Notes: a model not told the origin generated them from the sequence alone. A DNA stretch of 64,000 bases from CAZHON01 sp964534565 (GCA_964534565.1 CAZHON010000001.1:1-64000); one strand, 5' to 3'; shown: positions 53,840 through 61,784, counted from the stretch's first letter. Numbers and translations are program-made.

Positions 53840-54131
53840 GGGCGGAAGGGGTTTCGATTTGATGATCTTCAATCGGCAGGGCACTTGTTTCGAGAAGCAA
53901 ATCCGGGTGAGCCAAGCGTGGTTCCAAAATCACGTCGTCGCGCAGTTGGTTCGTCATCCCTGTCACCTGTGCGGTTGCGGGAACTCCCTCCGTATTCACT
54001 TCACTCAACTGATCGATGTATCCCAAAATCGAAGTGAGTTGTGTCGCAAGGCGCGTCACTTCGTCCTCACTCAGCGTGAGACGAGCGAGTTTTGCAATGT
54101 GCCGAACCTGGTCACCGGTCAGTTGAGACAT
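53832..54131 (-). CDS. gatC: Asp/Glu-tRNA(Asn/Gln) amidotransferase subunit C
   Basis: 99 aa. The helical linker subunit of GatCAB: VRHIAKLARLTLSEDEV and LTSILGYIDQLSEVNT are family hallmarks, with the extended C-terminal tail RDDVILEPRLAHPDLLL. Operon with gatA through an 8-bp overlap. TAGTAT lies 9 nt before the ATG. Divergent from rnpA. Confidence 0.93.
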   Translation of the reverse strand: MSQLTGDQVRHIAKLARLTLSEDEVTRLATQLTSILGYIDQLSEVNTEGVPATAQVTGMTNQLRDDVILEPRLAHPDLLLETSALPIEDHQIETPSAHG

Positions 54132-54190
54132 GTCCCACGGATACTAGAGAAAAGCTCCCTACTTCGGAAGCTCTTCTGTATGCTCCTTTC

Positions 54191-54598
54191 ATGCGTTTAC
54201 TCCGTCTCCAGGGGCGAAAGGTCTGTGACCTTGTTTTACGAAAAGGCACCGTCTGGAAAGGAACCCACATGAGTGCGCGCTTGCTTCTGGGCCATCCACG
54301 CCATCCCTCGGCACGCCCGGTTGCTCCGGCGATCTACGTCGGAACGTTCGCCAGTGCCAAATTGGACAAGTCTGCAGTGCGTCGAAACCGCATGCGCAGG
54401 CGTTGTCGCGAGGCGCTGCGGACAGAGCTCCTGTCGACCACATTGTCTCTGCCCCCTGTCCAGTTGTTGCTGTGCCCACGGTCCTCTAGTCTGGACTCTC
54501 CGTTTGCGGCGTTACACGCCGACATCCAACGCTTACTCACTTTCCTCGCCACATGCCAGAAGCCGCTTCCAAAAAATCCCGCACACTCGAATTCCTGA
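54191..54598 (+). CDS. rnpA: Ribonuclease P protein component
   Basis: 135 aa. The RNR signature SAVRRNRMRRRCREALR is clear. It assists RNase P RNA in tRNA 5' maturation. The ATG at 54191 has TATGCT 6 nt upstream. The stop lies 46 nt inside yidC, so the two are coupled. The usual rpmH gene is not upstream. Confidence 0.88.
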   Translation: MRLLRLQGRKVCDLVLRKGTVWKGTHMSARLLLGHPRHPSARPVAPAIYVGTFASAKLDKSAVRRNRMRRRCREALRTELLSTTLSLPPVQLLLCPRSSSLDSPFAALHADIQRLLTFLATCQKPLPKNPAHSNS

Positions 54599-55770
54599 TG
54601 ATCTTCGTCGGGGTATACCTCGTCACAGAATTCGCTCTTCGAATGTTCATGCCCGCTGCTGCTCCTACTGCAGCCAATGCGCATGTCACATTGAAGGCGC
54701 AAGCAACGAGTGTTCGATTGGGGCACGCTCCTGCATTCATTCTCGAGAATCACACACAGTCCGGCGTGACACTGCTCGCACGTTGTCCTCAGCCACCACT
54801 GAATGTCGGTGTGATGAACGGCACACAGCTTGCGCCACTGACGGCGTCGGGTACGGCAATTCCTTGTCCTATTGCTCCTCTCATTATTGCGTCGGGAGCC
54901 TCTGCAACGATCGACATGTCTCCTTGGAAGTACTCGCTCTTCTCCAAGGCGCAAACGTACGGCGTCAGCTTGCCCTCAACCTTTGAGAACACAGGAACAG
55001 GTTCTGTGACGTCCACCACTGTGACGATGACAGAGCCCGGAGTCTTTGTGCAGCTGTTCCGCGCATTCATCACGAAACCATTCCTCAACCTCCTCGTCTT
55101 CATCGCGTCTCTCCTCCCCAATCACGATCTTGGAATCGCCATCATCGTGCTCACGCTTATCGTGAAACTCGTGCTCTACATTCCAACGCAGCACGCACTC
55201 GAAGGACAGAAAAAAATGCAGATGCTGCAACCGAAGATCGAAGAAATTAAGCGTCAGTACAAAGGCAACGCAGTGAAGGTGAACGAAGAAACGATGAAGC
55301 TTTGGAAGGAGCACAAAATCAATCCGTTCTCATCGTGCTTGCCGGTACTGCTTCAGTTCCCGGTTCTCATCGGACTCTTCTACGTCATTCGTGACGGCTC
55401 AGTTCTCACGCTTTCGACCGAGTTCCTCTACCCGATGTACACACCTCCTCCATTCCAGTTCGGTGTGCACTTCCTCGGGTTCGATCTCACGCAACCAAGC
55501 AAGATCATCTTCCCGGTCCTGCTCGTCGTGCTCCAGTTCTTGCAGATGAAACTGACCTTCCATATCGCAAGCAAGAAGAAGGGTGCCGATGCTCCTGCAA
55601 TCGACTCTGCTCAATTGATGCAGCAACGCATGATGCTCTACGTGTTGCCGCTCATGATCGGATTCTTCGCCTTCCGCTTCCCAACCGCTGTAAGCCTCTA
55701 CTGGGCCGTCAGCACACTCTTCGCAATCGGGCAGCAATTGGTGGTGAATCGAAAGGCATTGGTGGCATAA
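54553..55770 (+). CDS. yidC: Membrane protein insertase YidC
   Basis: 405 aa. N-terminal membrane helix, a ~150-aa external domain, then the conserved YidC/Oxa1 core: NHDLGIAIIVLTLIVKLVLY, FSSCLPVLLQFPVLIGLFYVI, and later helices to the C-terminus. Inserts membrane proteins with or without SecYEG. The start is inside rnpA. Confidence 0.94.
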   Translation: MPEAASKKSRTLEFLMIFVGVYLVTEFALRMFMPAAAPTAANAHVTLKAQATSVRLGHAPAFILENHTQSGVTLLARCPQPPLNVGVMNGTQLAPLTASGTAIPCPIAPLIIASGASATIDMSPWKYSLFSKAQTYGVSLPSTFENTGTGSVTSTTVTMTEPGVFVQLFRAFITKPFLNLLVFIASLLPNHDLGIAIIVLTLIVKLVLYIPTQHALEGQKKMQMLQPKIEEIKRQYKGNAVKVNEETMKLWKEHKINPFSSCLPVLLQFPVLIGLFYVIRDGSVLTLSTEFLYPMYTPPPFQFGVHFLGFDLTQPSKIIFPVLLVVLQFLQMKLTFHIASKKKGADAPAIDSAQLMQQRMMLYVLPLMIGFFAFRFPTAVSLYWAVSTLFAIGQQLVVNRKALVA

Positions 55771-55779
55771 TATTTGACC

Positions 55780-56259
55780 ATGCATCCAGGTTTTACAGCC
55801 CCCAAGAGCGGCTCCGGAGTCATCTGCTATCTGCCTCAGGGTATTCCGGAACAAAAGCCTGCTGAGAAGGAGAGTGTGAGCAAGAAAGCGTTGTCCATTC
55901 TGCAGCTTGCTCGTCGTAAATTTTTACAGGTGATGGGAGAGGTGATTCCACCGGTCGTTCCGCCAGTCCAGCCGCTTCGTACGGTTCAGGTGGAATGTGT
56001 GTCTGCGAAAGGCAAAGATTTGCCCAAGATTTTTGAAGGATTACAAAGTAAGGGTTACCAGGTAGTGCATACCCTTTCCGGTCTCCGTCCCGATGAAGCA
56101 GCAAAATTAGAGAGTGATTTACGAGGGCCCTATCCTTGGAAAAATGTACATCATCTTCGTTCACAATTTGAAAGCCAATACATTCTGACGACACACAGCT
56201 ATGTCTCCACAGACGAAGACCCGCCGGAGCAGTATTCATCAATCTATGACAACGATTAG
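55780..56259 (+). CDS. Hypothetical protein
   Basis: 159 aa, soluble, no recognised family. A Pro-rich stretch (IPPVVPPVQPL) separates an N-terminal helical part from a C-terminal alpha/beta-looking part. TAATAT lies 6 nt before the ATG. It follows yidC by 9 bp and may share its transcript. Confidence 0.55.
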   Translation: MHPGFTAPKSGSGVICYLPQGIPEQKPAEKESVSKKALSILQLARRKFLQVMGEVIPPVVPPVQPLRTVQVECVSAKGKDLPKIFEGLQSKGYQVVHTLSGLRPDEAAKLESDLRGPYPWKNVHHLRSQFESQYILTTHSYVSTDEDPPEQYSSIYDND

Positions 56260-56299
56260 GGCTTTTCAGGAATGTGAAGAAGGGTAGACTCCGCCCCTT

Positions 56300-56626
56300 A
56301 TGAATTCTTTTGCGAAAGTCGCAGTCGTCATCGGTGGTAAATGGAACAGTGTAGAGCAGTCGTTGCATCTCGATGCACGCGAGTGCGACAGCAATGATTT
56401 TGATATCGAGAGAATAAAAGACGCGCTGCGAGCGGCTCACATGGAGATCCTCGGTTACTGTGAAAATTTGGAACAAGGAGAGGCTGCAATGCTACTCACA
56501 GATCTCGATGGAGATGTTGCCGATGCGACGTTTGATCAAGCGATTGAACACGTACACACAGTCTGCACGAATTTCGCGACCGAGAATCTGGATGATCCGC
56601 ATCTATACTTGCATTTAGAGGATTAA
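56300..56626 (+). CDS. Hypothetical protein
   Basis: 108 aa, acidic (MNSFAKVAVVIGGKWNS...), no family recognised. TAGACT lies 9 nt before the ATG. Confidence 0.55.
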   Translation: MNSFAKVAVVIGGKWNSVEQSLHLDARECDSNDFDIERIKDALRAAHMEILGYCENLEQGEAAMLLTDLDGDVADATFDQAIEHVHTVCTNFATENLDDPHLYLHLED

Positions 56627-56676
56627 TCCTTGCCCGAATGCCAGAAAGGAATGAAAAGTTCTGTTAACATTTTTCT

Positions 56677-57003
56677 ATGTCAGCAACAGCAGAAGCATGC
56701 GAACACCCGTACGGTTTGGTAGTCGGTATCCGCAAGGAACCAGACGATTCATTCAAAATCGATTCCGTTGCTGTGAAAGGAGATGAAGATAAAGCAATTC
56801 GCGATACAGTGGATAAGCTTCTTACCGATGAAATGTTAGTAGTCGGCACATGGAGAAAGCTGACTCTTGATCAAGTCGTCAGCTTGTTTGAAACGATCGA
56901 GGATCGGGCAGAAAATGTTTCACGGCGCGAACTTCTTGTCCTGTTGCGGGCTGGTATTTCAGAGATCATTCGAGAAATAGTTCGAGAGGGTGAAATTTTG
57001 TAA
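56677..57003 (+). CDS. Hypothetical protein
   Basis: 108 aa, acidic and mainly helical, no family recognised. TAACAT lies 6 nt before the ATG. Lies between unknown genes and the aldolase. Confidence 0.55.
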   Translation: MSATAEACEHPYGLVVGIRKEPDDSFKIDSVAVKGDEDKAIRDTVDKLLTDEMLVVGTWRKLTLDQVVSLFETIEDRAENVSRRELLVLLRAGISEIIREIVREGEIL

Positions 57004-57077
57004 AAATTGCACAGTAAAACCTACCATTGCGAGTGAAAAGTCGGCACACTATTTCCGACTCTTTCCCACCCTCTCCT

Positions 57078-57962
57078 ATGGATCTCTCACAAGCATCCGC
57101 TCGCGTCGCTGGCCCGGGCTTCATTGCAGCGCTCGACCAAAGTGGCGGTAGCACACCCAAGGCACTCATTGCCTACGGTATTCCCGAAGGCTCCTGGAGC
57201 ACGGAAGATGAAATGTTCACATTGATGCACTCCGCACGCAGCCGCATCATCACCAATCCTGCATTCGACAAGCGTGTGATGGGTGCGATTCTGTTCGAGA
57301 AAACGATGCGCAGTTCCATCGAAGGAATGCCATCCGCCCAGTACCTGTGGGAGAAGAAGAATGTCGTCCCATTCCTCAAGATCGATAAGGGGCTGTTGGA
57401 GGAACAGAACCACGTTCAACTGATGAAGCCGATGCCAACTCTCGACGAACTTTTGAAGAGCGCCGTCGAGCACGGAATCTTCGGAACGAAGGAGAGATCT
57501 GTCATCAACGATGCAGACGAGAAGGGGATTGCCGACGTGGTCGCACAGCAATTCGAAGTCGCACAGCAGGTGCTCAGCCACGGTCTCATGCCGATTTTAG
57601 AGCCTGAAATTAACATCAAGGCACCGAACAAGAAGGCAGCAGAAGAAATGCTGCGCGCAGAGCTCCTCAAAGGCCTCGACGCATTGCCCGAGTCACAGAA
57701 GGTGATGCTCAAGCTGACACTTCCAGAAGAGCCAAACTTCTACGCTCCCCTCATCGCGCATCCACGCGTACTGCGTGTCGTCGCGCTCTCCGGTGGCTAC
57801 TCCTGTGCAGACGCAAACAAAAAGCTCGCACAGAACCACGGCATGACTGCCAGCTTCTCTCGCGCTCTCGTAGAGGACTTGCGCGCAGGTCAAACCGACG
57901 AAGAATTCACACAGAAATTGAACGCTGCCATCGAAGGAATTTACGAGGCATCGCTCAACTAA
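57078..57962 (+). CDS. fda: Fructose-bisphosphate aldolase class I
   Basis: 294 aa, like the short bacterial class I aldolases. FIAALDQSGGSTPKAL, the GAILFEKTMR segment, VPFLKIDKGL with a conserved Lys, LMPILEPEINI and VMLKLTLPE with the Schiff-base Lys are visible. Splits fructose-1,6-bisphosphate in glycolysis. The ATG at 57078 fits the family. A strong terminator follows. Confidence 0.92.
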   Translation: MDLSQASARVAGPGFIAALDQSGGSTPKALIAYGIPEGSWSTEDEMFTLMHSARSRIITNPAFDKRVMGAILFEKTMRSSIEGMPSAQYLWEKKNVVPFLKIDKGLLEEQNHVQLMKPMPTLDELLKSAVEHGIFGTKERSVINDADEKGIADVVAQQFEVAQQVLSHGLMPILEPEINIKAPNKKAAEEMLRAELLKGLDALPESQKVMLKLTLPEEPNFYAPLIAHPRVLRVVALSGGYSCADANKKLAQNHGMTASFSRALVEDLRAGQTDEEFTQKLNAAIEGIYEASLN

Positions 57963-57983
57963 TTGATAGGAAAAGACTTGAAG

Positions 57984-58010
57984 AAGCCCCTCGCGAAGAG
58001 GGGCTTTTTT
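57984..58010 (+). terminator. Intrinsic terminator after aldolase
   Basis: AAGCCCCTC-GCGA-AGAGGGGCTT with a following run of T. Confidence 0.9.
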
Positions 58011-58044
58011 GTTGTTCGTTAGCCAAAAAGAATGTGCGGCAGAC

Positions 58045-58072
58045 TTGACATGAATTTTTTGATGGGGATAAT
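58045..58072 (+). promoter_or_regulatory. Promoter, cassette copy 1
   Basis: TTGACA, 16 bp, GATAAT. The flanks TTGACATGA, GGATAAT, CACTTC and TCGTCATGGA recur in copy 2 at 58572. Confidence 0.7.
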
Positions 58073-58154
58073 GCCCCCACTTCAGTTTCGTCATGGATGT
58101 TCGGTGTCGAACGAGACGAATGGAAGCGTACTAGAGAAAAGGGTTTCCTTTTCA

Positions 58155-58445
58155 ATGTTAGTGTCTACTGAAACACGCGGTACTGATTTTTTACTTCAAC
58201 AAGGGTTTGAATACGTGATCGGGAATGTACCCGTCACGTACTCGGACGAAGGGATTCTTTGCATCAATGGTGCATCTTGTTCTGTACCCCCCAAGAACGC
58301 AGTCTATTGCGGAGATTGGCTCGTACAGATCATGAAAGATCCTCTTGGTGTTCGCCTCACATGCGCGAGCCAAATTCCCTTTCGCTACTCCAACCCAGAA
58401 GAAGTAGAAGAAATGTTGGCCGAGCTTGCCGCACTCGTCCGCTAG
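58155..58445 (+). CDS. Hypothetical protein, cassette copy 1
   Basis: 96 aa (MLVSTETRGTDFLLQQ...). No family recognised. The C-terminus NPEEVEEMLAELAALVR resembles that of the protein in copy 2 (KPEEIAALTQKLQLA). The start is uncertain: the frame is open from 58032, but the promoter at 58045-58072 makes an ATG after about 58080 likely, and 58155 is the next in frame. Confidence 0.5.
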   Translation: MLVSTETRGTDFLLQQGFEYVIGNVPVTYSDEGILCINGASCSVPPKNAVYCGDWLVQIMKDPLGVRLTCASQIPFRYSNPEEVEEMLAELAALVR

Positions 58446-58487
58446 TACAGCATGAATCGACACGTTCGATTCTGCACCCTTACAAAT

Positions 58488-58523
58488 CCACCGGTCGCGA
58501 CTCGTTCGCGATCGGTGGTTTTT
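58488..58523 (+). terminator. Terminator, cassette copy 1
   Basis: CCACCG-GT-CGCGA / TCGCG-AT-CGGTGG stem followed by TTTTT. Closely similar to the terminator at 58984. Confidence 0.88.
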
Positions 58524-58571
58524 ATGAATCAAAAAATGGCTACACAGAGACACATAGTATGTGCACTGTTC

Positions 58572-58599
58572 TTGACATGACTGCTCTTGCGAGGATAAT
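58572..58599 (+). promoter_or_regulatory. Promoter, cassette copy 2
   Basis: TTGACA, 16 bp, GATAAT, with the same flanking blocks as copy 1 at 58045. Confidence 0.7.
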
Positions 58600-58685
58600 C
58601 CCCGCACTTCGCAATCGTCATGGAAGATGGCAATCGTTGCCGTTCGATGGTTGTGAAGAGTCTGTAGCTTGGAGATCTTTCAAAG

Positions 58686-58955
58686 ATGGAATCGTTGAAA
58701 CTCGGTGAAGCGCGTCGAATTCAGGGCCTTGTTGTTGTGCACCATCCGCAAGGGCACATCACAGTGCAGGGTCAGGACGCTCCCCTCAAGATTAGAAAAC
58801 AAGGGGTCAGTGTTCCCGTTGGCAATGCACACGTCCAGGCGGTGCCTGTCAAAAAAGGGCCGATCAATCTGCAGCATTCGCGCACATTGGTTGTGCTGAA
58901 CAACGTCAAGCCCGAAGAGATCGCAGCTCTCACGCAAAAGCTCCAGCTCGCGTAA
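58686..58955 (+). CDS. Hypothetical protein, cassette copy 2
   Basis: 89 aa (MESLKLGEARRIQGLVVVHH...), beta-rich in the middle, ending NVKPEEIAALTQKLQL. Not recognised. Promoter and terminator are homologous to those of the gene at 58155. Confidence 0.6.
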   Translation: MESLKLGEARRIQGLVVVHHPQGHITVQGQDAPLKIRKQGVSVPVGNAHVQAVPVKKGPINLQHSRTLVVLNNVKPEEIAALTQKLQLA

Positions 58956-58983
58956 CGAACATTTCGTCACGCAAAAAACACTA

Positions 58984-59020
58984 CATCGGTCGCGACCCGT
59001 TCGCGGCCGATGGTTTTTTT
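58984..59020 (+). terminator. Terminator, cassette copy 2
   Basis: CATCGGTCGCGA / TCGCGGCCGATG stem followed by seven T. Confidence 0.88.
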
Positions 59021-59045
59021 ATATCCACACATCTGATTTGTAGAC

Positions 59046-59076
59046 CAGTAGCCGCGCACTTTGTGCGCGGCTACTG
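59046..59076. repeat. Perfect 14-bp-stem hairpin
   Basis: CAGTAGCCGCGCAC-TTT-GTGCGCGGCTACTG. No adjacent T-run. It lies past the stop of the minus-strand zinc-finger gene and could terminate it or be an independent element. Confidence 0.6.
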
Positions 59077-59114
59077 AAGGGTGTGGAGACGCCATCAGCC
59101 GTTTCGTCCGTCCG

Positions 59115-59264
59115 CTATTCTTTCTTGTGGCGGACGCTGATGTGGTGAGGAAGCCGTTTGGCTTTCATAGGTTCCGAACAGTGCGGGCACTGCACGATTT
59201 TGTTACCGGGTTTCTTCTCACTCGCATCAGTGCGATCGGGGGCCGTGGCCGAGGGGCTGGACAT
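59115..59264 (-). CDS. 49-aa zinc-finger microprotein
   Basis: MSSPSATAPDRTDASEKKPG is a flexible start; the core VQCPHCSEPMKAKRLPHHIS-VRHKKE gives C-x2-C...H-x5-H, a C2H2-like zinc finger. A strong AGGAGA Shine-Dalgarno lies 8 nt before the ATG. Possibly an RNA- or DNA-binding microprotein; function unknown. Confidence 0.65.
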   Translation of the reverse strand: MSSPSATAPDRTDASEKKPGNKIVQCPHCSEPMKAKRLPHHISVRHKKE

Positions 59265-59467
59265 CGAAAGGTCTCCTACTGCCTTGTGAATAGGAACAGT
59301 GAGAGCGCGTTGCTCTCGTTACTCTGTTCGTTCTTCTCAAAACAGGTGTGTAAGTACAGGTGATTTAAGGATAGAAATAGAAGTGAATTCATTGAGGACG
59401 ACCGAGGTACTGGAAATTCCAGTACCTCGGTCAATGTTTTCCGTTGCCACTTCATGATGACGAAGGG
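59265..59467. other. Intergenic stretch with a 14-bp palindromic hairpin
   Basis: About 200 bp. A near-perfect inverted repeat GACCGAGGTACTGG / CCAGTACCTCGGTC with a short AAATT centre occurs at about 59399-59432. Nothing else recognised. Confidence 0.5.
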
Positions 59468-59557
59468 CTACTTCTTCTTGTCGCCTTTTTGAGAACCGCC
59501 TCGGGGCTTCCAGTTCGGCTTGTCGAATTTCTTTTGGTTCTTACGGCGGATGCCCAT
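59468..59557 (-). CDS. 29-aa basic peptide
   Basis: MGIRRKNQKKFDKPNWKPRG-GSQKGDKKK: nearly half Lys/Arg, likely nucleic-acid binding if expressed. AAAGGA lies about 8 nt before the ATG. The frame is open upstream (66 aa total), so a longer form is possible. Confidence 0.4.
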   Translation of the reverse strand: MGIRRKNQKKFDKPNWKPRGGSQKGDKKK

Positions 59558-59821
59558 CAGTGAAATCCTTTCGAACAACGGAGGAAGTGATCCAGCAAGG
59601 CCACGGACGCCATGTCCAATGACTCTTCCGAATACACGTCTATTTCTGTCAGTCATGTGAAGAATCAACTGCTGAATTTTCGCAAAGTCTACGCTTCGCC
59701 TTTCAGAACACTACAAATATTAAATACTAATTTGGTAAAATGTCAATATTCGGTAAAGGGGAGAGGTAGCTCGTTATGAGCTGCTTCTCCCCGATTGTGA
59801 ATGTGTCAGACCAACTCCGAT
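59558..59821. other. Gap with hairpin
   Basis: 264 bp without a supported gene beyond the possible 5' extension of the 29-aa ORF. A GGGGAGA / TCTCCCC hairpin with inner AGCTC/GAGCT pairing lies at about 59758-59793. On the minus strand it follows the 36-aa ORF and could end that transcript. Confidence 0.4.
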
Positions 59822-59932
59822 TTAACCCTTTTTCTGCTTCCGGCGAACGCGACGAGCTCTCCAGAGAGCACTGTCTCGGCGGGTACGGCGGAAGATGAGC
59901 CAGGCTATTTCTTTTCCTACGACGCAACGCAT
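59822..59932 (-). CDS. 36-aa basic peptide with strong SD
   Basis: MRCVVGKEIAWLIFRRTRRD-SALWRARRVRRKQKKG. AAGGAGAT lies 6 nt before the ATG. Hydrophobic start and very Arg/Lys-rich end. No family recognised. Confidence 0.5.
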   Translation of the reverse strand: MRCVVGKEIAWLIFRRTRRDSALWRARRVRRKQKKG

Positions 59933-60054
59933 AAGGAATCTCCTTACTGACACACAACTGCATCTGTCTTCTTTTCCCAGGGAGGGAAAGATATGAGAAG
60001 ACAGATTGAATCGTGCGCGATGATGAATGAACAACGAAGGATCTGTGCCTGAGA

Positions 60055-60095
60055 GAAAAACCACGTGCGAGCTGGGACAACCAACTCGCACGTGT
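60055..60095 (-). terminator. Intrinsic terminator, minus strand
   Basis: CACGTGCGAGTTGG...CCAGCTCGCACGTGG stem (one mismatch) followed by TTTTTC on the minus strand. It ends the transcript carrying the tiny SD-led ORFs between 60137 and 60591. Confidence 0.8.
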
Positions 60096-60136
60096 AAGGT
60101 AGCCGTAGGGCAGGGCTCTTTCGGAGGCCCCGGTCC

Positions 60137-60181
60137 CTAAGATAGTGCGTGATTACTCGCGCCGGAAGGGCGCAAGGTCAA
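60137..60181 (-). CDS. Tiny 14-codon ORF after a full anti-anti-SD sequence
   Basis: TTG start preceded by AAAGGAGGTGATC, complementary over 13 nt to the 16S rRNA 3' end. Encodes MTLRPSGASNHALS. It could equally be a non-coding ribosome-binding site. Confidence 0.25.
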   Translation of the reverse strand: MTLRPSGASNHALS

Positions 60182-60196
60182 CGCGATCACCTCCTT

Positions 60197-60232
60197 TCAA
60201 CGTGGAATGAAACTCCAATAAGCGTGACTCAT
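60197..60232 (-). CDS. Tiny 11-codon ORF with strong SD
   Basis: MSHAYWSFIPR, preceded by AAAGGAGG 10 nt upstream. Its stop overlaps the next AAAGGAGGTGATC. Real translation is uncertain. Confidence 0.3.
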   Translation of the reverse strand: MSHAYWSFIPR

Positions 60233-60350
60233 AATGGGAGTACCTCCTTTCGAATGGTGGTGAATCGGCTCCTGCCCTTTGAGTCTCACGTGAGGCTCTG
60301 GCGCAGGTCTTTCGTTGCGAATTCTGCTGTGAATGATCGACAGCACCGAC

Positions 60351-60446
60351 CTACTTTCTTCGCAAAAATCGTAAACCTTTCTTGTCTTTTGGCAAGGGCC
60401 TGGAAGCGGTCTTTTGACCGCCTCCAAGCCACTTACAGCACTTCAT
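60351..60446 (-). CDS. 31-aa Cys/Lys-rich peptide
   Basis: MKCCKWLGGGQKTASRPLPK-DKKGLRFLRRK. Its ATG follows the stop of the 47-aa ORF by one base (TGAGATG) with GGGGG upstream, so it is translationally coupled. An overlapping 76-aa frame from a TTG (60427) is an alternative. Confidence 0.4.
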   Translation of the reverse strand: MKCCKWLGGGQKTASRPLPKDKKGLRFLRRK

Positions 60447-60447
60447 C

Positions 60448-60591
60448 TCAGACCCCCTGCATCTGAAAGTTTTCGTCGTTCCACGGATGACTCGCGTCAC
60501 CGCGAATCAATTCCAACACACGTTCCATTTCTTCCTCAGTCATTCGAGTCATGGCATCACCTTCTTCCTTTTCAAAGTGTTCAACGGTCAT
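60448..60591 (-). CDS. 47-aa acidic peptide with strong SD
   Basis: MTVEHFEKEEGDAMTRMTEE then EMERVLELIRGDASHPWNDE and a short tail. GGAGGAGAAGGA immediately precedes the ATG. First ORF of the minus-strand small-ORF transcript. No family recognised. Confidence 0.55.
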   Translation of the reverse strand: MTVEHFEKEEGDAMTRMTEEEMERVLELIRGDASHPWNDENFQMQGV

Positions 60592-60734
60592 TGTCCTTCT
60601 CCTCCGTGCTGCAAGTTGATATGCAAACCACCGTGGTCTGCGTGCATTTTTATTCCTGTCGTCCCGTCGGAAAACAGATCGGCACTGTCGCGGCGTAGCT
60701 CTCGCATGAGCGCAGCCGGATTGCTGTGTTGTAA
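60592..60734. other. Gap upstream of the small-ORF transcript
   Basis: 143 bp. Only the SD for the 47-aa ORF (60592-60605) is identified. No convincing promoter on either strand. Confidence 0.4.
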
Positions 60735-61247
60735 ATGATCTGCAAAATTCCCCCGTTCGCAGTGGGGGCGGTGAAGGCTGAGTTCTACGATTTTTTAGTT
60801 CAGCCGTCGCCCCACTCGATTAGAGTTCTTCTTAATGGAGACGACGAGGGCGACGCAGTGCATCACTGGCCGGACTTTACCCTTGTGGCTGTTTTAAGAG
60901 CAAGAGGGGAGATATTATGTAATGAACTAGTATTGACGATTGTCAATATTCTAGGCACACTAAAGGTAGTCAGTTCCGCGCACGATGCGCAAACGACTGT
61001 CACTGCATGTAGGAGTAAAAGCGTGGCAACTGTTCTTTTGGAAGAAGTTGAAGAGGTCCACATTGATAAGGTTCCCGAACACGTTCACGAACGTCTACGG
61101 ACTCTCTATCAATACACGGAAATTGAAGCAGATCGTGCCTCAATAAACTTCTTCAGACGGTTAATCACATCGAAGCATGGGAACAAGAAAAAGTACCCCA
61201 TCAAAGATGTAAACGAGGAACTCACTGAATTCCTCCAGCGAATATAG
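60735..61247 (+). CDS. Hypothetical protein
   Basis: 170 aa, soluble, mixed alpha/beta. Not recognised. The C-terminal third is basic (FFRRLITSKHGNKKKYPIKD). A hairpin terminator follows at 61275. Confidence 0.6.
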   Translation: MICKIPPFAVGAVKAEFYDFLVQPSPHSIRVLLNGDDEGDAVHHWPDFTLVAVLRARGEILCNELVLTIVNILGTLKVVSSAHDAQTTVTACRSKSVATVLLEEVEEVHIDKVPEHVHERLRTLYQYTEIEADRASINFFRRLITSKHGNKKKYPIKDVNEELTEFLQRI

Positions 61248-61274
61248 GGCTCTAGCCCGTTCGCAACGAAACAT

Positions 61275-61315
61275 CGCCGGCGGCCACTCATCTGAGGGCT
61301 GCCGGCGTTAATTTA
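61275..61315 (+). terminator. Terminator-like hairpin
   Basis: CGCCGGC / GCCGGCG outer stem with a GGCC-containing interior, followed by TTAATTTAT. Confidence 0.65.
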
Positions 61316-61455
61316 TAAGCCAAGAAAACGAAGTTTGACGCAATAAAATTCTATTGTAATACGTTAAAACAGGGGGAGAATGAGGATAGTTCTATGCGTC
61401 GCAGAGCACGAAGCTCTCGAGCCTCTAGGACTCGCTCAACATAGGATGGAATCTT

Positions 61456-61671
61456 ATGGGCGCTCTTTTACATCCCCGATCGGGGAGCAAGGTGTCATCC
61501 CTTCTGAACGGCGCGCAACTGCTCGCTGCGATGGGGGCGCAAGAGCCACTGATCGATCGATGGCTTTTGCTGACATTGAAACGAATGGCAGCTGAAGGCG
61601 AGAGAGCCATAGGCTCTCAAGTCCAAAGACTCCCGTTCGACAACCTTGCGGGCGACGAATCTCTCAACTGA
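61456..61671 (+). CDS. Possible small protein
   Basis: 71 aa (MGALLHPRSGSKVSSLLNGA...), preceded by AGGA about 10 nt upstream. Amphipathic helices in the middle. Two alternatives overlap it: 61380-61595 (71 aa, GGGGGAG SD) and a 16-codon Arg-rich ORF at 61394. Which of these is translated cannot be told by eye. Confidence 0.35.
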   Translation: MGALLHPRSGSKVSSLLNGAQLLAAMGAQEPLIDRWLLLTLKRMAAEGERAIGSQVQRLPFDNLAGDESLN

Positions 61672-61701
61672 TTCGTTGCTTCGCACTTCGGTGCACTTCG
61701 G

Positions 61702-61734
61702 TCCGGCGCGCTCTGCGCCGGATCGATTTTTTCG
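61702..61734 (+). terminator. Intrinsic terminator
   Basis: TCCGGCGC / GCGCCGGA stem followed by TCGATTTTTT. Ends the small-ORF region before cysS. Confidence 0.85.
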
Positions 61735-61746
61735 TTTCCTTCTTTG

Positions 61747-61784
61747 TACACTTCTATACTTTTACACTTCTATACTTCTATACT
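61747..61784 (+). repeat. Phased 8-bp repeat array before cysS
   Basis: TACACTTC, TATACTTT, TACACTTC, TATACTTC, TATACT: exact 8-bp register. The last TATACT lies 7 nt before the cysS ATG. Confidence 0.8.

Noticed and set aside
59061..59363. 100-aa plus-strand ORF
   Set aside because: Antisense to the zinc-finger microprotein, with no start signal of either class.
60184..60199. Match to the 16S rRNA 3' end (GATCACCTCCTTTC)
   Set aside because: No other 16S sequence adjoins it; read on the minus strand it is an extended Shine-Dalgarno.
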